A DNA stretch of 64,000 nt from Epiperipatus broadwayi (GCA_028023455.1 JAQFVV010012420.1:6089770-6153769), one strand, 5' to 3'; numbered from the stretch's first letter, positions 48,508 through 60,205 are shown. The notes: generated from the sequence alone by a model not told the origin. A program made the numbers and translations.

Positions 48508-49228
48508 ATTCTATGTTGTTTCTTTATTGGAAATCATTTAATATTTTTGTAATAAATTAACAACTTTTTCCAATTCAGCAGTTCAAATTTTTTTTTAAAA
48601 AAGGGTCCTTAAAATTCATGCTGAGTAATTTATTTAATAAACTCTTATAATTTATTTTTATTTTACTTGTACTGAACCATATTCATAACTCTTATCATCA
48701 GTCAACCAGTTCTATCTTCTTGGCTTTCGATCATTATAAGTGTATTATATCTTTTACCGAGACACATTTGATTGTCTTGAATGTTTCATCTTTCAGTATG
48801 ATGATTATGTTGTGCATTTAGCTGGCAAACTCTGACAACACATCACATGAGGAGTAATGGTTGTGAATGGACAATAGTTTCAGCCTAATTTCTCTGAAAA
48901 TTATTATTTAAACTATACTCTCATTTTTTCATTTTATTCAATATTAAGAACTCTATGTGATTTGGTGCAATAGTAAGAGTCAGACTCTGGAGGTCAAAAT
49001 CTACAGATTACTCCCAACTCTATTATTTTTAGTACTCAAACTTTTTATAAATTTTTAATCAATAAAGCCACTTAATTATTTATAAGTATTGCTTTAATAA
49101 ATTATCTATCTTCTATTTAATTTTTACAACATTGAAATTTTATTAAATAATATCATTATTTCTGTTTATGTCTTTAAAAATTATTAAATTTCAAAACAAT
49201 GATATTATTTAACAAAATAAGAATATTA

Positions 49229-49320
49229 GTCAAACGTTGGTGGCCAAGTGGTTTGCACAGCTGCCTTACAAGCAATTGTCCTGGAGTTCATTTCCTGGCT
49301 GACGCTTTGACACGTTAAAA
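49229..49320 (+). mobile_element. Minimal tRNA-derived SINE with 15-bp TSD
   Basis: Identical direct repeats AAAATAAGAATATTA lie at 49214-49228 and 49321-49335. Between them is a tRNA-like body of about 80 nt with box A-like GGTGGCCAAGTGG and box B-like GAGTTCATTTCC, then a short A tail. The 7-bp acceptor-like pair CGTTGG / CTGACG is extended outward by GTCAA / TTGAC. The anticodon position reads TAC. Being little more than a tRNA plus A tail, it is either a very small SINE or a retroposed tRNA; the second copy at 59.6 kb favours a SINE family. Confidence 0.82.
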
Positions 49321-49335
49321 AAAATAAGAATATTA

Positions 49336-50138
49336 CAAAAATTAAACATGAAAAGGTGATAGTTTACTAAATCATCTTCTGAGCTTAAGTGTTTGTAACT
49401 AAATATGTGAAAGAAATAACATTTTATACTTCTTGTGCTATTAACTAATGTGTCTGCATTGTAACCTTTCATAACTATTATTGTTTAAAATTTCTTCATC
49501 ATAATTTGGGAATACTCTGCTTTATAAAATTCTATTTTGATTAAGAGAAACATTTTAGTAACTTATGAATAACAATACAATACTTTCAAATTATTAATGC
49601 TATACATTTGTTCAATTACTTAATTTTCATTTGATTAGAGATATTCAGTTTGATGAATTTAAAACAATTCATTTTATTGTATAAATAAAAAAGTTGAGAA
49701 TATTGAATAAGTATTCTGAGAAATTTTAAAATAAGGTAATGAAATTTTAGCATTAAAACAAATGAATTTTTTTTACTAAACATATTTTCATAAAATTCTA
49801 TTGTTTAATCTTAATCATGTTTCTATTGTTCCAGATTGTAGAAATATAGAAACCAGAAAAGATTGCTGTATAAATTTCATTTATTACAGCAAAAATACTT
49901 TCAAGGATTTTATTGAATAAATTTCTATCAGTTGCTAGAAATCTGATGTGATTTTAGAATATTATAAATATGGCATTTGTTGTAAAGTTAATGCATTAAA
50001 TAAATTGTAGTTAACAAAAACTTATATGTGTTTTTTATTGATTTATTTCAAGGCTTTTATTTAATTAATAAAAAGGAATTATGGTAAAGTTCAATAATGG
50101 CATGTTATTTTACAAATGCTTCATGACAGAATTAAAAA
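49336..50138. other. AT-rich stretch, nothing recognised
   Basis: No gene or bounded repeat was recognised. The minus-strand frame at 49266-49472 overlaps the SINE and is unsupported. Confidence 0.4.
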
Positions 50139-51233
50139 AGGTACTTTAGTATTAGACCTGCAACACAGTAATCTTGTGATCTGACCAAAATAACATGTAT
50201 AAGGATCTTGTACACGATATTTTTAGCAAAATTGGAAAAAAAAATAGTAACATGTACATGGATCTTGTACATGATATTTTTGCAAGATTTACAAAGTTAT
50301 CAGTAGGTTGATATGAATGTGGAAAGGTGCAGCAAGTCTAATACATGCTCTGTGTTGCGGGACTAGTAAAAATAACTAAGATTATAAAAAATAATATTAA
50401 AAACAGCATTTTAAAACAAATTTTGAGAAACAAATGGATATTAAGAAGATAATTTTAAAAACAATTTTAAGGAACAAATGGATATTAAAAATTACCATTT
50501 TTAAAGTATAAAAAATAATATTAAAAACTGCACTTTAAAACAAATTTATATGACTTTCACACTAACAACTTTAAAATATATAATGATATATAAATCGATA
50601 TTAAAAACAACATTTTAAACCCCCAAAAAATTGATTTGTGATCTTAAATAAATGAAGCCATCATGCAAAAAAAATAAAAAATTAATTTAAATACACACAA
50701 AACAATCAATTATATATTTTTTAAATATTATTTACAAAAATACATAAAATACACATATATGCTACTTACTGTGTAATATATAACAGGAATTGTCACATTG
50801 AAGCCATAAATTTGATATTTATTTCTAACACACATAAAATGGAGATTAGAACTGAAAAATTTCTCCCCAAAATGGAATTTTATTGAACACATGATTGCAC
50901 AGAGTATACTGGGATTGCCCATAGAAATGCTAATAAACTTTTTTTTTTAAAGAAAGAAAAAAAAATCCATAAAAAGAAAGAAATGTAAATTATTATAAGA
51001 CTTTTTATTAAATATTTATCCTATTTTCAGAAAGAAATCTGGACAATAATTGAAAATGTCAAAATATTATAAAAAAAAAAAGGCCCATTGATAAAGGTAA
51101 ACACGATTTCACATGAGATCAAATAATATTGCTGGGGTTATTTCTTTTGATGTCAGCACAGGATTACATATTTATTGTAGATGTGAAAAGGCCTCCTACT
51201 TCTCTACATTGCAGGTTTAATACCAAAGTACCG
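50139..51233. mobile_element. TIR DNA transposon, copy 2 (1.1 kb)
   Basis: The left end GGTACTTTAGTATTAGACC (50140 on) and the inverse of the right end GGTACTTTGGTATTAAACC (to about 51232) match over about 29 bases with few differences. The same ends, CCTTTTCACA box and interior blocks occur at 2493-4022. Inside, GGATCTTGTACAYGATATTTTT is duplicated near 50211 and 50260. No transposase ORF; superfamily unknown. Confidence 0.7.
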
Positions 51234-52524
51234 AAAAAAAAAGCATATAAAAAATCTACAGAATCTGAAATAAAATTAATATTAAAAATAGATATGCATT
51301 AGCTACAACTTTTTTGTTTATTTTTATTATAATTCCCTTTAGAACAATGAATAGAAAGTTTATCTGAATCACATGTCAATTGTAATATAGAAGTAAAAAT
51401 TGTGTTTTTAATTTAAACCATTTACAACCATAAAAAAAAATCATCTTTTTGGGTCTTAAAATTTTTGGATTTATACTATTTTATTTTTAACATATAAATA
51501 ATATTTAATGTACTAATTTTTTTATAAATATTATTTTATTGGGTGATTCAAACTTCATTTTCATAACTGTATTCTATTATGGATTTCAAATTGGAGTGAA
51601 GTTAATTGGGAAAAGAAATGGAATTTGAAAATGATCATGAATACATCAAAATGTACTTGTTCTTTATAATAAAACAATATTTAGATATTAAAAAAAAGAG
51701 TAAATCAATTGAAATAATAGGTCACTTTATAAAAAAAAGTGATGTTTATGTATTAAATTTTGTTTTCATCAATTTAAAAGTGATCTACAAAATATTTTAA
51801 TATATAGATTTTGACTTAATAATTAATATTCAAAACACTCAAGAACTTTATTATCTAGAAAGGGAAAAATATTTTTTGCAATATTTAACTTGCATTGATA
51901 TTATCTTAATTTATGTAATTTAATTTAAATATCTTGATACTTTCTGAATAGAAAAAATAGGTGCTCAGATACAGCACTGACCTTATTGCAATGCAGCTAT
52001 AGGCTATTTAATTATAATAATATAATTATTTCAACTAAATGAATTGCTTTAAAAAAGGTTGCTCTGCCAGATTTATAGTATGGAAATTAAGGCATGAATT
52101 TCTTATTATTTTAACATAATAGAAACTGAAAAATATTTATTACATGATGTTGCATATACATTTGAAAATATTGTGATAAGATCACTATTTACTTATTGGC
52201 TATGAAATATTGTAGCTCCAATTGTAATGTTGTATATATTCATTGAATTGTGCATGTGAAACAAATGAAGAAAACTACACATCACAAAAAATATAACATT
52301 GTTTTCAAAGAGAAAAAAACTTTGTTTATATGATTGTTAGCTTAAAAAGAAACTATTATTATTATTTTATGTGACTGAGAATATAATATAATGAAGATCT
52401 ACAATTAAGCAAATTGTTGAAATTTTTTAGAGGAAAAAATATTGAGAACAGTTAAATATCTATTATTAAATGTCTATATGGGTTAATTTAAACATCTGTT
52501 TCTTAAACAAATAATTTATATTTC
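51234..52524. other. AT-rich stretch, nothing recognised
   Basis: The frame at 51606-51800 is short and lysine/isoleucine-rich with no motif. No bounded repeat or RNA was recognised. Confidence 0.4.
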
Positions 52525-52526
52525 AA

Positions 52527-52600
52527 ACCTGAAATGCAAACTGGATTTGAACCCCATATTGTGAGATGCTCAGCTGATGTTTAACTGACTACGTTTTTCT
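52527..52600 (-). other. tRNA-like fragment (old SINE or tRNA relic)
   Basis: The minus strand has box A-like GTAGTCAGTTAAACATC and, about 30 nt later, a perfect box B GGTTCAAATCC. Acceptor pairing is weak and no TSD was found. Confidence 0.45.
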
Positions 52601-52609
52601 ACAATAAAT

Positions 52610-53655
52610 GCAGACATATAAATTTATGTGTTTATTAAAGTGTGATCATACAAAATCGAATTATTCAAAATATATCTATGTTTTGTTTTATTTTAGTGAC
52701 AATTGTTGTAGATATAAATATGTGCATACGTATAGATTTAAACGTACATGTAAAATTATATTCCATTATTAGCTCCAATATAGATCAATATTAATTGTAT
52801 TATAAAGAATATAATGAAATCAATTGACAAGTTAATAAATTCACAGAATAATAGATCTGTGTGAATACTACAAGTTGTCTGATGAGATATAATTTAGTTT
52901 TGAATTATTCATATCATTTTTATAAATTAGTCATGAGAGATACTACATCTTTATTACTTTAAATTCTAATAATTTTTAATGGTTACATAAATAATTTTGT
53001 AGCTTATTAAATATGTAGCATTAAGAATATAAACTTATTCATGGAATAAACAAGTCCTAATAGTTTATTAAGGATAATTTACCAACTAGATTTCCAAATA
53101 ATCATTTAAATGAATTTAAAGTTCACTTATTGTTATATCAATACTAATTTATTTTATCATCTTTTATCTAATAAAATAGATTAGCATTGACATAATAATT
53201 AGTAGTTGTTATTTATAACTTTATTTAAATGATTCTTTGGGATTCTAGTTTGTGAATTATTTTAATGAAATATTTGATCTTGTTTTTTCATAAATAGGTA
53301 TATTAATTTAAAACATGTATGGATTTTTGAATGCTTTGATTGTTATAAAATATATATAGAAGGAAAGTTAAATTCTTAGTTATTACAAATTTTATATGGC
53401 TGCCATAATTAATCTGACAAAGGAAATCATTTTTTGTCTACATCTTCGTGTTTCATGTGCATTCAAACATTAATGGTGGAAAAATAGTGATAATATGGGT
53501 TCTTGCATCAATAAATAATACAAGCATAGAACTGATTAAGACAGCTATGATTGACTACACTAAAAGTCTCAGAATATTAGGTCTTCTTTAAAAAGGCTAT
53601 CCTAAAAAATGTTAATCTGTGTTGCAATATTTCCTTTGTAATGCCTTAATATTTG
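52610..53655. other. AT-rich stretch, nothing recognised
   Basis: Includes a CTGATGA at 52876 without the rest of a ribozyme core. No gene was recognised. Confidence 0.4.
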
Positions 53656-53659
53656 AGTG

Positions 53660-53679
53660 CTATATATATATATATATAA

Positions 53680-53744
<65 letters not shown>
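53660..53744. repeat. TA dinucleotide repeat, about 85 bp
   Basis: Nearly pure TA units interrupted by AAGTTT near 53679-53684 and one AA step. Its self-complementarity makes it prone to cruciform formation and assembly error. Confidence 0.95.
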
Positions 53745-53748
<4 letters not shown>

Positions 53749-54072
53749 TTTATGATGGAAATCTAGCATGGATATTTTTTGTTAAAAGATAAAACCATTC
53801 TTGCTGATTGATAGATGCCAAATCAATCATATTATCAACATATTCAAAGTGTATTTTTAGAATTGATTTAAGGAGAGGATTGAACAAATTTGTAGAAATT
53901 ATATTATATACAATGCTATGAACTTTGGAAATATAAAAAAAAAATTATAAAATTTTATACAACCAAATTTATTAATACTATATTTTAAAATGTGCACATT
54001 AGCTTAAACACTCTATACTCATTCTTATTAATGGTATTTTGCTTGGAGCAAAAATTACATTTATCATAATTG

Positions 54073-54348
54073 CTGAAATACACAGGTTTACATACACCTG
54101 TGTCTGTATATGTAATAGAAAGGGTATGAGCACTAGGAGGATTTGCTATCTTAATATATATCTGAGCACTTGTAGCATATATGTGTAGAGATGGTAATCT
54201 GGACCAACTGATGATTGCTGGTTTAGCATGAAATACGTATATTGGTGAGTATTTATCTTTTCGACATATGTGTGTTCAGGTGTATCAGTGTTATGAGATA
54301 GTGTGGAGAGTGGTGGGTCATGTGAAAGTCTGTGCTCATACCCTGTCT
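54073..54348 (+). mobile_element. Short ribozyme retroelement, family B, with 14-bp TSD
   Basis: Identical direct repeats ATTTATCATAATTG at 54059-54072 and 54349-54362 bound a 276-bp element. It begins with the leader ACACAGGTTTACATACACC shared with 31551-32082. It keeps only about 20 bp of the left arm (to GAGCAC near 54135) and then the complete right arm. It carries the best family B hammerhead (54196-54250) and the tRNA-like outer segment TGTATCAGTGTTATGAGATAG. It is either an internally deleted dimer or close to the monomer form. Confidence 0.85.
54196..54250 (+). ncRNA. Hammerhead ribozyme candidate, family B (best copy)
   Basis: Type I layout. Stem I ACCAA (54203-54207) pairs with TTGGT (54242-54246), with a partly conserved outer pair AATC / GAGT. 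Core CTGATGA is at 54208-54214. Stem II TGCT (54216-54219) pairs with AGCA (54225-54228), closed by a T-T mismatch that is G-U or G-C in other copies. GAAA is at 54230-54233. A minimal stem III (AT/AT with loop ACGT) leads to an AUA site, with cleavage predicted after A54241. Very short stem III is characteristic of Penelope- and retrozyme-type hammerheads. Confidence 0.68.
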
Positions 54349-54362
54349 ATTTATCATAATTG

Positions 54363-54863
54363 TAAAATTTAGTTAATGTAAATTGTAAGTTATTTGGAGA
54401 AAAAATTCATGCATTGTGCAATTAATAATCAATATTACATGATCAAAGTTACCAAACATGTGTAAAATATCATTTACTGTATAGTTTTTTGCTCAATTTT
54501 AAAACATTTCAAAAGTATATGTATCACAAATGTAAAATGATACATTGCAGAAAAAAAGAAATACAAATTTCTTTCAGCATAAAACTAAAAATAAATTTTG
54601 GTCATATACTAATAATTAATTTTAAATTGTATACTATATTGGCTAAAATATTCAGTCAATTAATTTTGAATAAAAACTTTTCATCCAAATTCAAACTGAT
54701 ACATTGTAAATTAAAGTATTATCAGTAAAAAAAAAAGTGAGAGGGAAAAAAAAGATTATATGAATTATGCAATTAATATTAATCAACTTTATATGATCAA
54801 AAGTTATTAAATGTAAGTTAAAAATAATATTCACTTGACCAAATTTTAAACTGTAATCTTGTA
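54363..54863. other. AT-rich stretch, nothing recognised
   Basis: The frame at 54489-54728 is low-complexity (Lys, Ile, Phe) and unsupported. Confidence 0.4.
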
Positions 54864-56299
54864 CACCCAGGTCTCGTTTTATGTGGATTTATTTAATGCG
54901 ATTTTGAAGTTATGCAGTTCATGTTTCTTCTTAATATCTTTGTATGCAGTTTTCTTTTATGCTATAAAAATTATTAGATCAGAAGTCGAGCTCCGATAAT
55001 GTGTTATTACTTTAAATATAAATTTTGTGCACTCACACATCATATTTAAAGTAATAGCGCATTATCGGAGTTTGACTTCTCTCTAATAATTTCAATATTT
55101 TCAGCACTTTATAATAGAACTGTAATAGATTTTATGCAATAAAGAAGTTCATAATTCACTTTAAATCAGGATTTCCTCATTTTATATACACACATTAAAT
55201 TTTACAAGATTATAATGTAAATCTGTTCAAACATTGTAGATGACTTTATTATACACGTTGTTTTTGCACTTTAAATCATTCTATTTTTGCTTTTTTAAAA
55301 AGAGTACATAATCAATTAATCAATTAGTGTCTTCAAGTTTATTTTTAAAAGGTGAATTATAGTTAAAAGGTGAGTTATAGTGGTGGGCACAATTAAAATC
55401 TGATTTTTAATTATAATTAACAATTTAAAAATTACGTAACATGATCTGAAATTAATGTAATGCAAAACAATGAAATCTGATTTTTAAACAGAATTGAAAA
55501 TTAAAAAATTAAAGACAAAAATAAGAATTTAATTTTTAATTGTTAGTTTTAATTAAATTTTGTCCAACAGTGATGAATTGGTGTCTTTTTATTATCGTAA
55601 GTCTAGGTTCTTATTTTTATTTTAAACTTTTAGTTTACTCTAATGGAGAAGAAAAAAACACCCAAGAAAAGGAATTTATTTGAAAACAAAAATTTCAATT
55701 TTAGATCACTTAGCAAAATCGGAAGGATCAACAGCAATTGGAAAACATTTAGTTTGGGCGAGTCCACGATAAGAGCAATTAAAAAAATGAAGTTGGCACT
55801 AGTTGTATTTTCTCTTTTGAAGTACCTAACAGGTTTCTCTGGGAATAATTGCTGGGAGATTCTTGACTTCGTTTAAGGAGAAGCTACAGTACATCACATT
55901 ACATCATGATGAATCTGATGTCTTACTAGTTTACAAATGAACTTACTTATCGTCAATACTGTACACGTATGAAAAAATGAAAAATACTGTAAATTATGCA
56001 TAAAAATATATTGTTTTGAATAAAATTAAATACTGTAGTTAATAAATAAGTAAAAAAAGTTTGTCTTGTATCAATTTTTTCCAAATTTGAAATTTTTTTA
56101 TTAGTCATATTTTATTTCCTTATTTTTTTTTTTTGTGCAAATTTTAAAGTAATTTTACGTTGCTTTGCTTTTATGCGATTTTGAAAATTACAGTAACCTA
56201 TCCCCCATTTTTCCAGGTAAGTTAAGTCTATTTTTGTGTGATTTCTTTTGTGCGCATTTTCTGAGGAACCTATCTACCACATAAAATGAGACCCAGGTG
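54864..56299 (+). mobile_element. Tigger/pogo-type DNA transposon, decayed (1.44 kb)
   Basis: Terminal repeats CACCCAGGTCTCGTTTTATG (left) and, inverted, CACCTGGGTCTCATTTTATG (right) are flanked by TA on both sides (54862-54863, 56300-56301), as expected for Tc1/mariner-superfamily elements. Subterminal GCGATTTTGAA and GAGGAACCTATCT words resemble Tigger ends. It contains a fragment of a CENP-B-type transposase (55643-55876). An internal inverted repeat at 54976-55096 (TTATTAGATCAGAAGTCGAG and its inverse) may be a nested insertion. Confidence 0.83.
55643..55876 (+). pseudogene. Tigger/CENP-B-type transposase N-terminus, fragment
   Basis: A 77-codon frame begins with a basic segment (MEKKKTPKKRN) and then SKIGRINSNWKTFSLGESTIRAIKKM. 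The core matches the pattern of the CENP-B/Tigger helix-turn-helix that binds the terminal repeats, in which LGESTIRAIKK forms the recognition-helix region. The second DNA-binding domain and the DDE catalytic domain are absent, so at most a truncated DNA-binding peptide could be made. Its place inside matching TIRs supports the call. The assignment rests on remembered family pattern rather than a search. Confidence 0.72.
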
Positions 56300-56301
56300 T
56301 A

Positions 56302-57714
56302 TTTTCTTTCAGATATATCCAAGATAGTAATGATGTTATTATAATCTTGAAAAATTATAAATAAAAAATAATACATATTTCATTTATCCTATAAATGAAA
56401 ACAAATTTTATTTGTATTCAATTGAACAATTTTAAATTAAAATCTTTATTAGCACTTATTTCAGTCAAATTAAAACTGCTATTTGTGATAAACATATTTT
56501 CAGTGAAAAAAAATAAAAGAGAGGAATGATTTCATGCATATTTTGTATGAAGAAAGTGCAATACAAATAAATTGAAAAAGTTTCATGCTTTTAATTTTTA
56601 TTTAAATTACCGATATTTCTGCCATTACAATGTACTATATTATTTGAAACATTGTTAGAGCATTTAAAAAAAATGGCTATCATTTGTAATAAAATGTGAT
56701 ACCTCATGCCATAAAAAATCCCACAGTTAGAGTATTTGTATAAAAAGCATTGTTTATTTGGATCTGTAAAAAAAATCTTAAATATTGATTAGAATGTGTA
56801 AACATAGAATGCATTAGATGCATATTTTCTTTTTTAATATGTCAGAATTTTTTTAAAAAAAAATTAATCACACAACTAGGTTTTGGTAATGTTTAGCTAT
56901 ATAATTTGGCTACCTTTCACTGTTGATAAATAGCAAGTCTTTATGGGGACAACAATATAATTAAGGGAGATATTATTAAACATTGCTTTTTAAATTCTAA
57001 TTTTACATAAATAATAATAAGGCTATGAATTTAAAGAAAGGAAACATCAGTATGGGTTTTTTTTTCTCAGCACCACGATTAACAGTTTTACAGAAGAATG
57101 TAAAAATTGTCAAATGCGAACCTACTCTCCCTTTTTGGTTCATTTTTTTTGTATCTTTATACAATGAAACCACAAATTTTTTTTCTAATGATATTCATTT
57201 TTTAAAAAATTTACTGCTATATATGTTTTCAACTATAATCATATCAGCCATGAATATCACCAAACATCACATCACTTCTTTAATATATGAATTTAAAAAA
57301 TCATTGCACCCTTAAGCAACTAATGCAGCATTTTATCACTACTTTGGATAAAAGTGCTGATAAAAAATTGATGATTACAACATTGAAAAACTTTTGCAAT
57401 CACATATGAAAGAATTAACTAAGAAGAAATTAATCAATGCAACTGGATAATGGAAACAAAATCAACAAGACTGTAGAGAAAAACTTGGACATCATGAGGC
57501 CATGAATAACACTTTCAAAGAATTTAAAACTTTTTCTCTAAAGATTCTCAATCATTGACACTTGGTGTACCTTCTTCAAGAAAACCAATATCATCAAAAG
57601 ATTAAAAAAAAACAATAGATTCTTAAAATGAGCAATTGATGAATCAAAAAACTGGATGATGGTGAGTCCTGAATGGGTGGATTATAAAAAAAACTTTAAG
57701 CTAAGTTTTTTTTT
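56302..57714. other. AT-rich stretch with an unsupported 96-codon frame
   Basis: The frame at 57025-57315 (MNLKKGNISMGFFFSAPRL) has no motif I recognise. Sequence at 57400-57640 is slightly more mixed but broken in all frames. Possibly a very old transposon. Confidence 0.35.
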
Positions 57715-57716
57715 GG

Positions 57717-58599
57717 TACTTATGACAATCCATCCCACTCAATGGCATTGTTGCTAGTCAAAAACAAATATATATAATGTTACTGGGCTGATTTAGATTT
57801 TAATTTTTTTTTAAATAATGCTTTCACTGATTTCTTTTCTTTTGGGGGATTTACATTTTTTTAAGGTAGAAAACATTGAATTTCTTTCAAAATACATTTA
57901 CTTTTTAAAAAAAAAAACATTATTTTCTAAATTACAGTTTTTAATTACATTATATATTTCAGTGTGTAGCGCTGGAATGTGCAGGGGGGGTGACCACTGT
58001 TTTTGGCGATCCAAAATATCGGCCACTACTCTGATCAAACCAACCTTAGGATTTCTAAAACGATGTGCAACCTCAGACATTTGATTTGTCTTGTATCTTT
58101 TCTTTATGAAACAACATTATTTAATAGAATGGAATAATTACATTTTTAATTATACATTTCAGTGTGCAGTACTCTACCACAGCCATTTTAGTAGTCTTGT
58201 AGCTATTCTCGCACAAATGTAACTTTTCCCGTGAATTCTCTGGAATGGTGCTGGAACTTACCCTTTTGAAATTAAATTCACCTTCAAAGATGTGTAGGGA
58301 AGCATGGAAATGGGATTATAATTATTACTATGTAACAGTGTGCCAGGTAGGGTGTAAGATCATTACTTCAAATGCACATTCTATACACCTCACATCGTAT
58401 GGTAGCAATATGTGAAGTGTGCACTATTTTTATAGTGTCACAAAGCACATTAGCAGGCTGTGTGAAATGCAATATAGGCCTGCAATAGCTAATATAAACA
58501 CAACTGTTCTATAGGCCATAAGTTTGGCCATGTAAAAAGCATATTTCTGTGCTTTTGCATGGAAACAGCATCATCGTGCAGGATGGATTGTCATAAGTA
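57717..58599. mobile_element. Non-autonomous TIR element with TA target (883 bp)
   Basis: TACTTATGACAATCCATCC at 57717-57735 is exactly inverted at 58581-58599. If the outer TA on each side is the duplicated target, the terminal repeat is CTTATGACAATCCATCC, as in Tc1/mariner-type MITEs. The interior is more GC-rich and mixed than the surroundings (for example GTGTAGCGCTGGAATGTGC near 57963) and has no transposase. Confidence 0.65.
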
Positions 58600-58601
58600 T
58601 G

Positions 58602-59609
58602 AGTAACATTTTTTCCCCATTTTACATAGTTTTAAATTGCTTTATCTTATATGCATACATATTTTAAATGCATATTCACACAACACAGTTTTCACATGCA
58701 TACATTGTGCATTAGTATTTTTTTACATATAGTACTAGATTAAATTGTTTGTTAAAACAATATTCACAAGTTATGATATAATTTTTATTGACAAGAATGA
58801 GCTAATTTTTATCTGATAGAAATTCATTACAATTCCTTACATTTTATATAATCTTGCTTTACAATTAATTTTGGGGAACCAATTGTTCTCGCTAATTTGG
58901 GGTAAAGGTGTAGTTACTTTTGTCACTGCTCTTTCCATTTTATCTGACTTTTTAGGCACAATAAAAACATTGAATTTTACAATCACATGATTGAAAATTG
59001 GCCTGGTCATAGTCATATAATTATTATTTAATTTTAAGTTATAGTTGACAAAATCTTTCCGTAAATGATATAGCTAAATAAGAGTGAGTGAAAATATAGA
59101 TTTATTAGCTTCATGTTTTAGTACACTATTCTTTTAACATTTGTAAAGCTCTCTTGTTAAGAATACTATACCATATAGAAATGGATGAAATTCCTGCAAT
59201 AACATTGCTATAAATAGTCTAACTTTAAGAGTTTTATCTTAATAGATTTATAAAAGCGTATATGATAAATAAAACAGTTTGATGCCAGCATTATGAATAT
59301 TTTGATGTGAATTTTTATTTTCCATAATATTAAATAACAATATCATAGTTTTAGAGAATTTTTTACAGACTCATCTTACAATGAGTTTTAGCAATAAAAT
59401 CAGATCATTTAAAACATGTTAAAACTTCTAAATAAAATTAAAAAATGGAGATGTAGGTTTTAGTGCTATTTCCTCCTCCTCATTTTGCTTCAAGCTTTCA
59501 AAAATCTTTTCTTTTCTCTATTTGCCATTATTTAAATCCTGATCCTAATTCAAAAACTGAAAACAGGTTTTCAGTTATTTAGAAGATCTTCATGGATATA
59601 ATCTAAAAT
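58602..59609. other. AT-rich stretch, nothing recognised
   Basis: No gene, RNA or bounded repeat was recognised. Confidence 0.4.
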
Positions 59610-59618
59610 GGTTATTAT

Positions 59619-59739
59619 GTCAAGCGTTGTTAGCCGAGAGGTCATCGCACCCGCCTTGCAAGCAAGTAGTTGGTTGCAGACGAGTGTGGGTTCGTGTCCC
59701 GGCCGATGCTATGACATATGGAAAGAAAAAAAAAAAAAA
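59619..59739 (+). mobile_element. Minimal tRNA-derived SINE with A tail and 9-bp TSD
   Basis: Direct repeats GGTTATTAT at 59610-59618 and 59740-59748 bound a tRNA-like body with box A TTAGCCGAGAGG, box B GGTTCGTGTCC and an A-rich tail (AAAGA then 13-14 A). The 5' AGCGTTG pairs with 3' CGATGCT, and an outer GTCA / TGAC pair extends the stem, as in the 49.2 kb copy. CTTGCAA occupies the anticodon-loop position, reading TGC (Ala-like). CpG positions and the pure A tail suggest a younger copy than that at 49.2 kb. Confidence 0.87.
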
Positions 59740-59748
59740 GGTTATTAT

Positions 59749-60110
59749 AGAATATATGTCATAATTGAGATTAATACTCATACTACTGAATTATTAAGTA
59801 AATAAAATACTCTCAATCCAAAGCACAAGGAAAAACTTTTTTTTTTAAAAAAAAAGGATCTTTTTCTCTTTTTACCTAATTTTCTTTAATAGAGATTTAT
59901 TTGAAGCACGAAAGCATGAATATTTTTAAATCAATCATATTACTTTAAATGTTATATTTTAAATTGACTTATAATATTGAGATTATTTCCTTTATTTAAT
60001 ATACCAGTAGTTTTGAGTATTAATTTTGATGTATTACATAATATTAATCACTAAGAATATCTTATATATATACAATTAAAATGTCTATTAATAAAAAAAC
60101 TATTGTAATA
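59749..60110. other. AT-rich stretch, nothing recognised
   Basis: Homopolymer A and T runs; no gene was recognised. Confidence 0.4.
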
Positions 60111-60205
60111 ATAAAAATAATAAATGTAATGGTAATTAACTATTATATACAGACTTCTGCAGATTGTATATAATAGTTAATTACCATTATATTTATTATT
60201 TTATT
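60111..60205. repeat. Long hairpin, arms about 38 bp
   Basis: ATGTAATGGTAATTAACTAT and the flanking AT on the left (to about 60150) are mirrored from 60166 by GTATATAATAGTTAATTACC and its continuation, with one or two differences. The short loop contains CTTCTGCAG. It resembles a MITE of minimal size or a recent snap-back duplication; no TSD was found. Confidence 0.75.

Noticed and set aside
48700-48730. Minus-strand CTGATGA near 48703-48709 as a hammerhead core
   Set aside because: No stem II/GAAA arrangement downstream; the seven bases occur by chance.
48960-49025. GGTGCAATAGTAAGAGTCAG segment as a tRNA or SINE
   Set aside because: Box A and box B are both poor and no TSD or tail was found.
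52876-52910. CTGATGA at 52876 as a further hammerhead core
   Set aside because: No GAAA box with a pairable stem II follows, and no flanking stem I pairing is visible.
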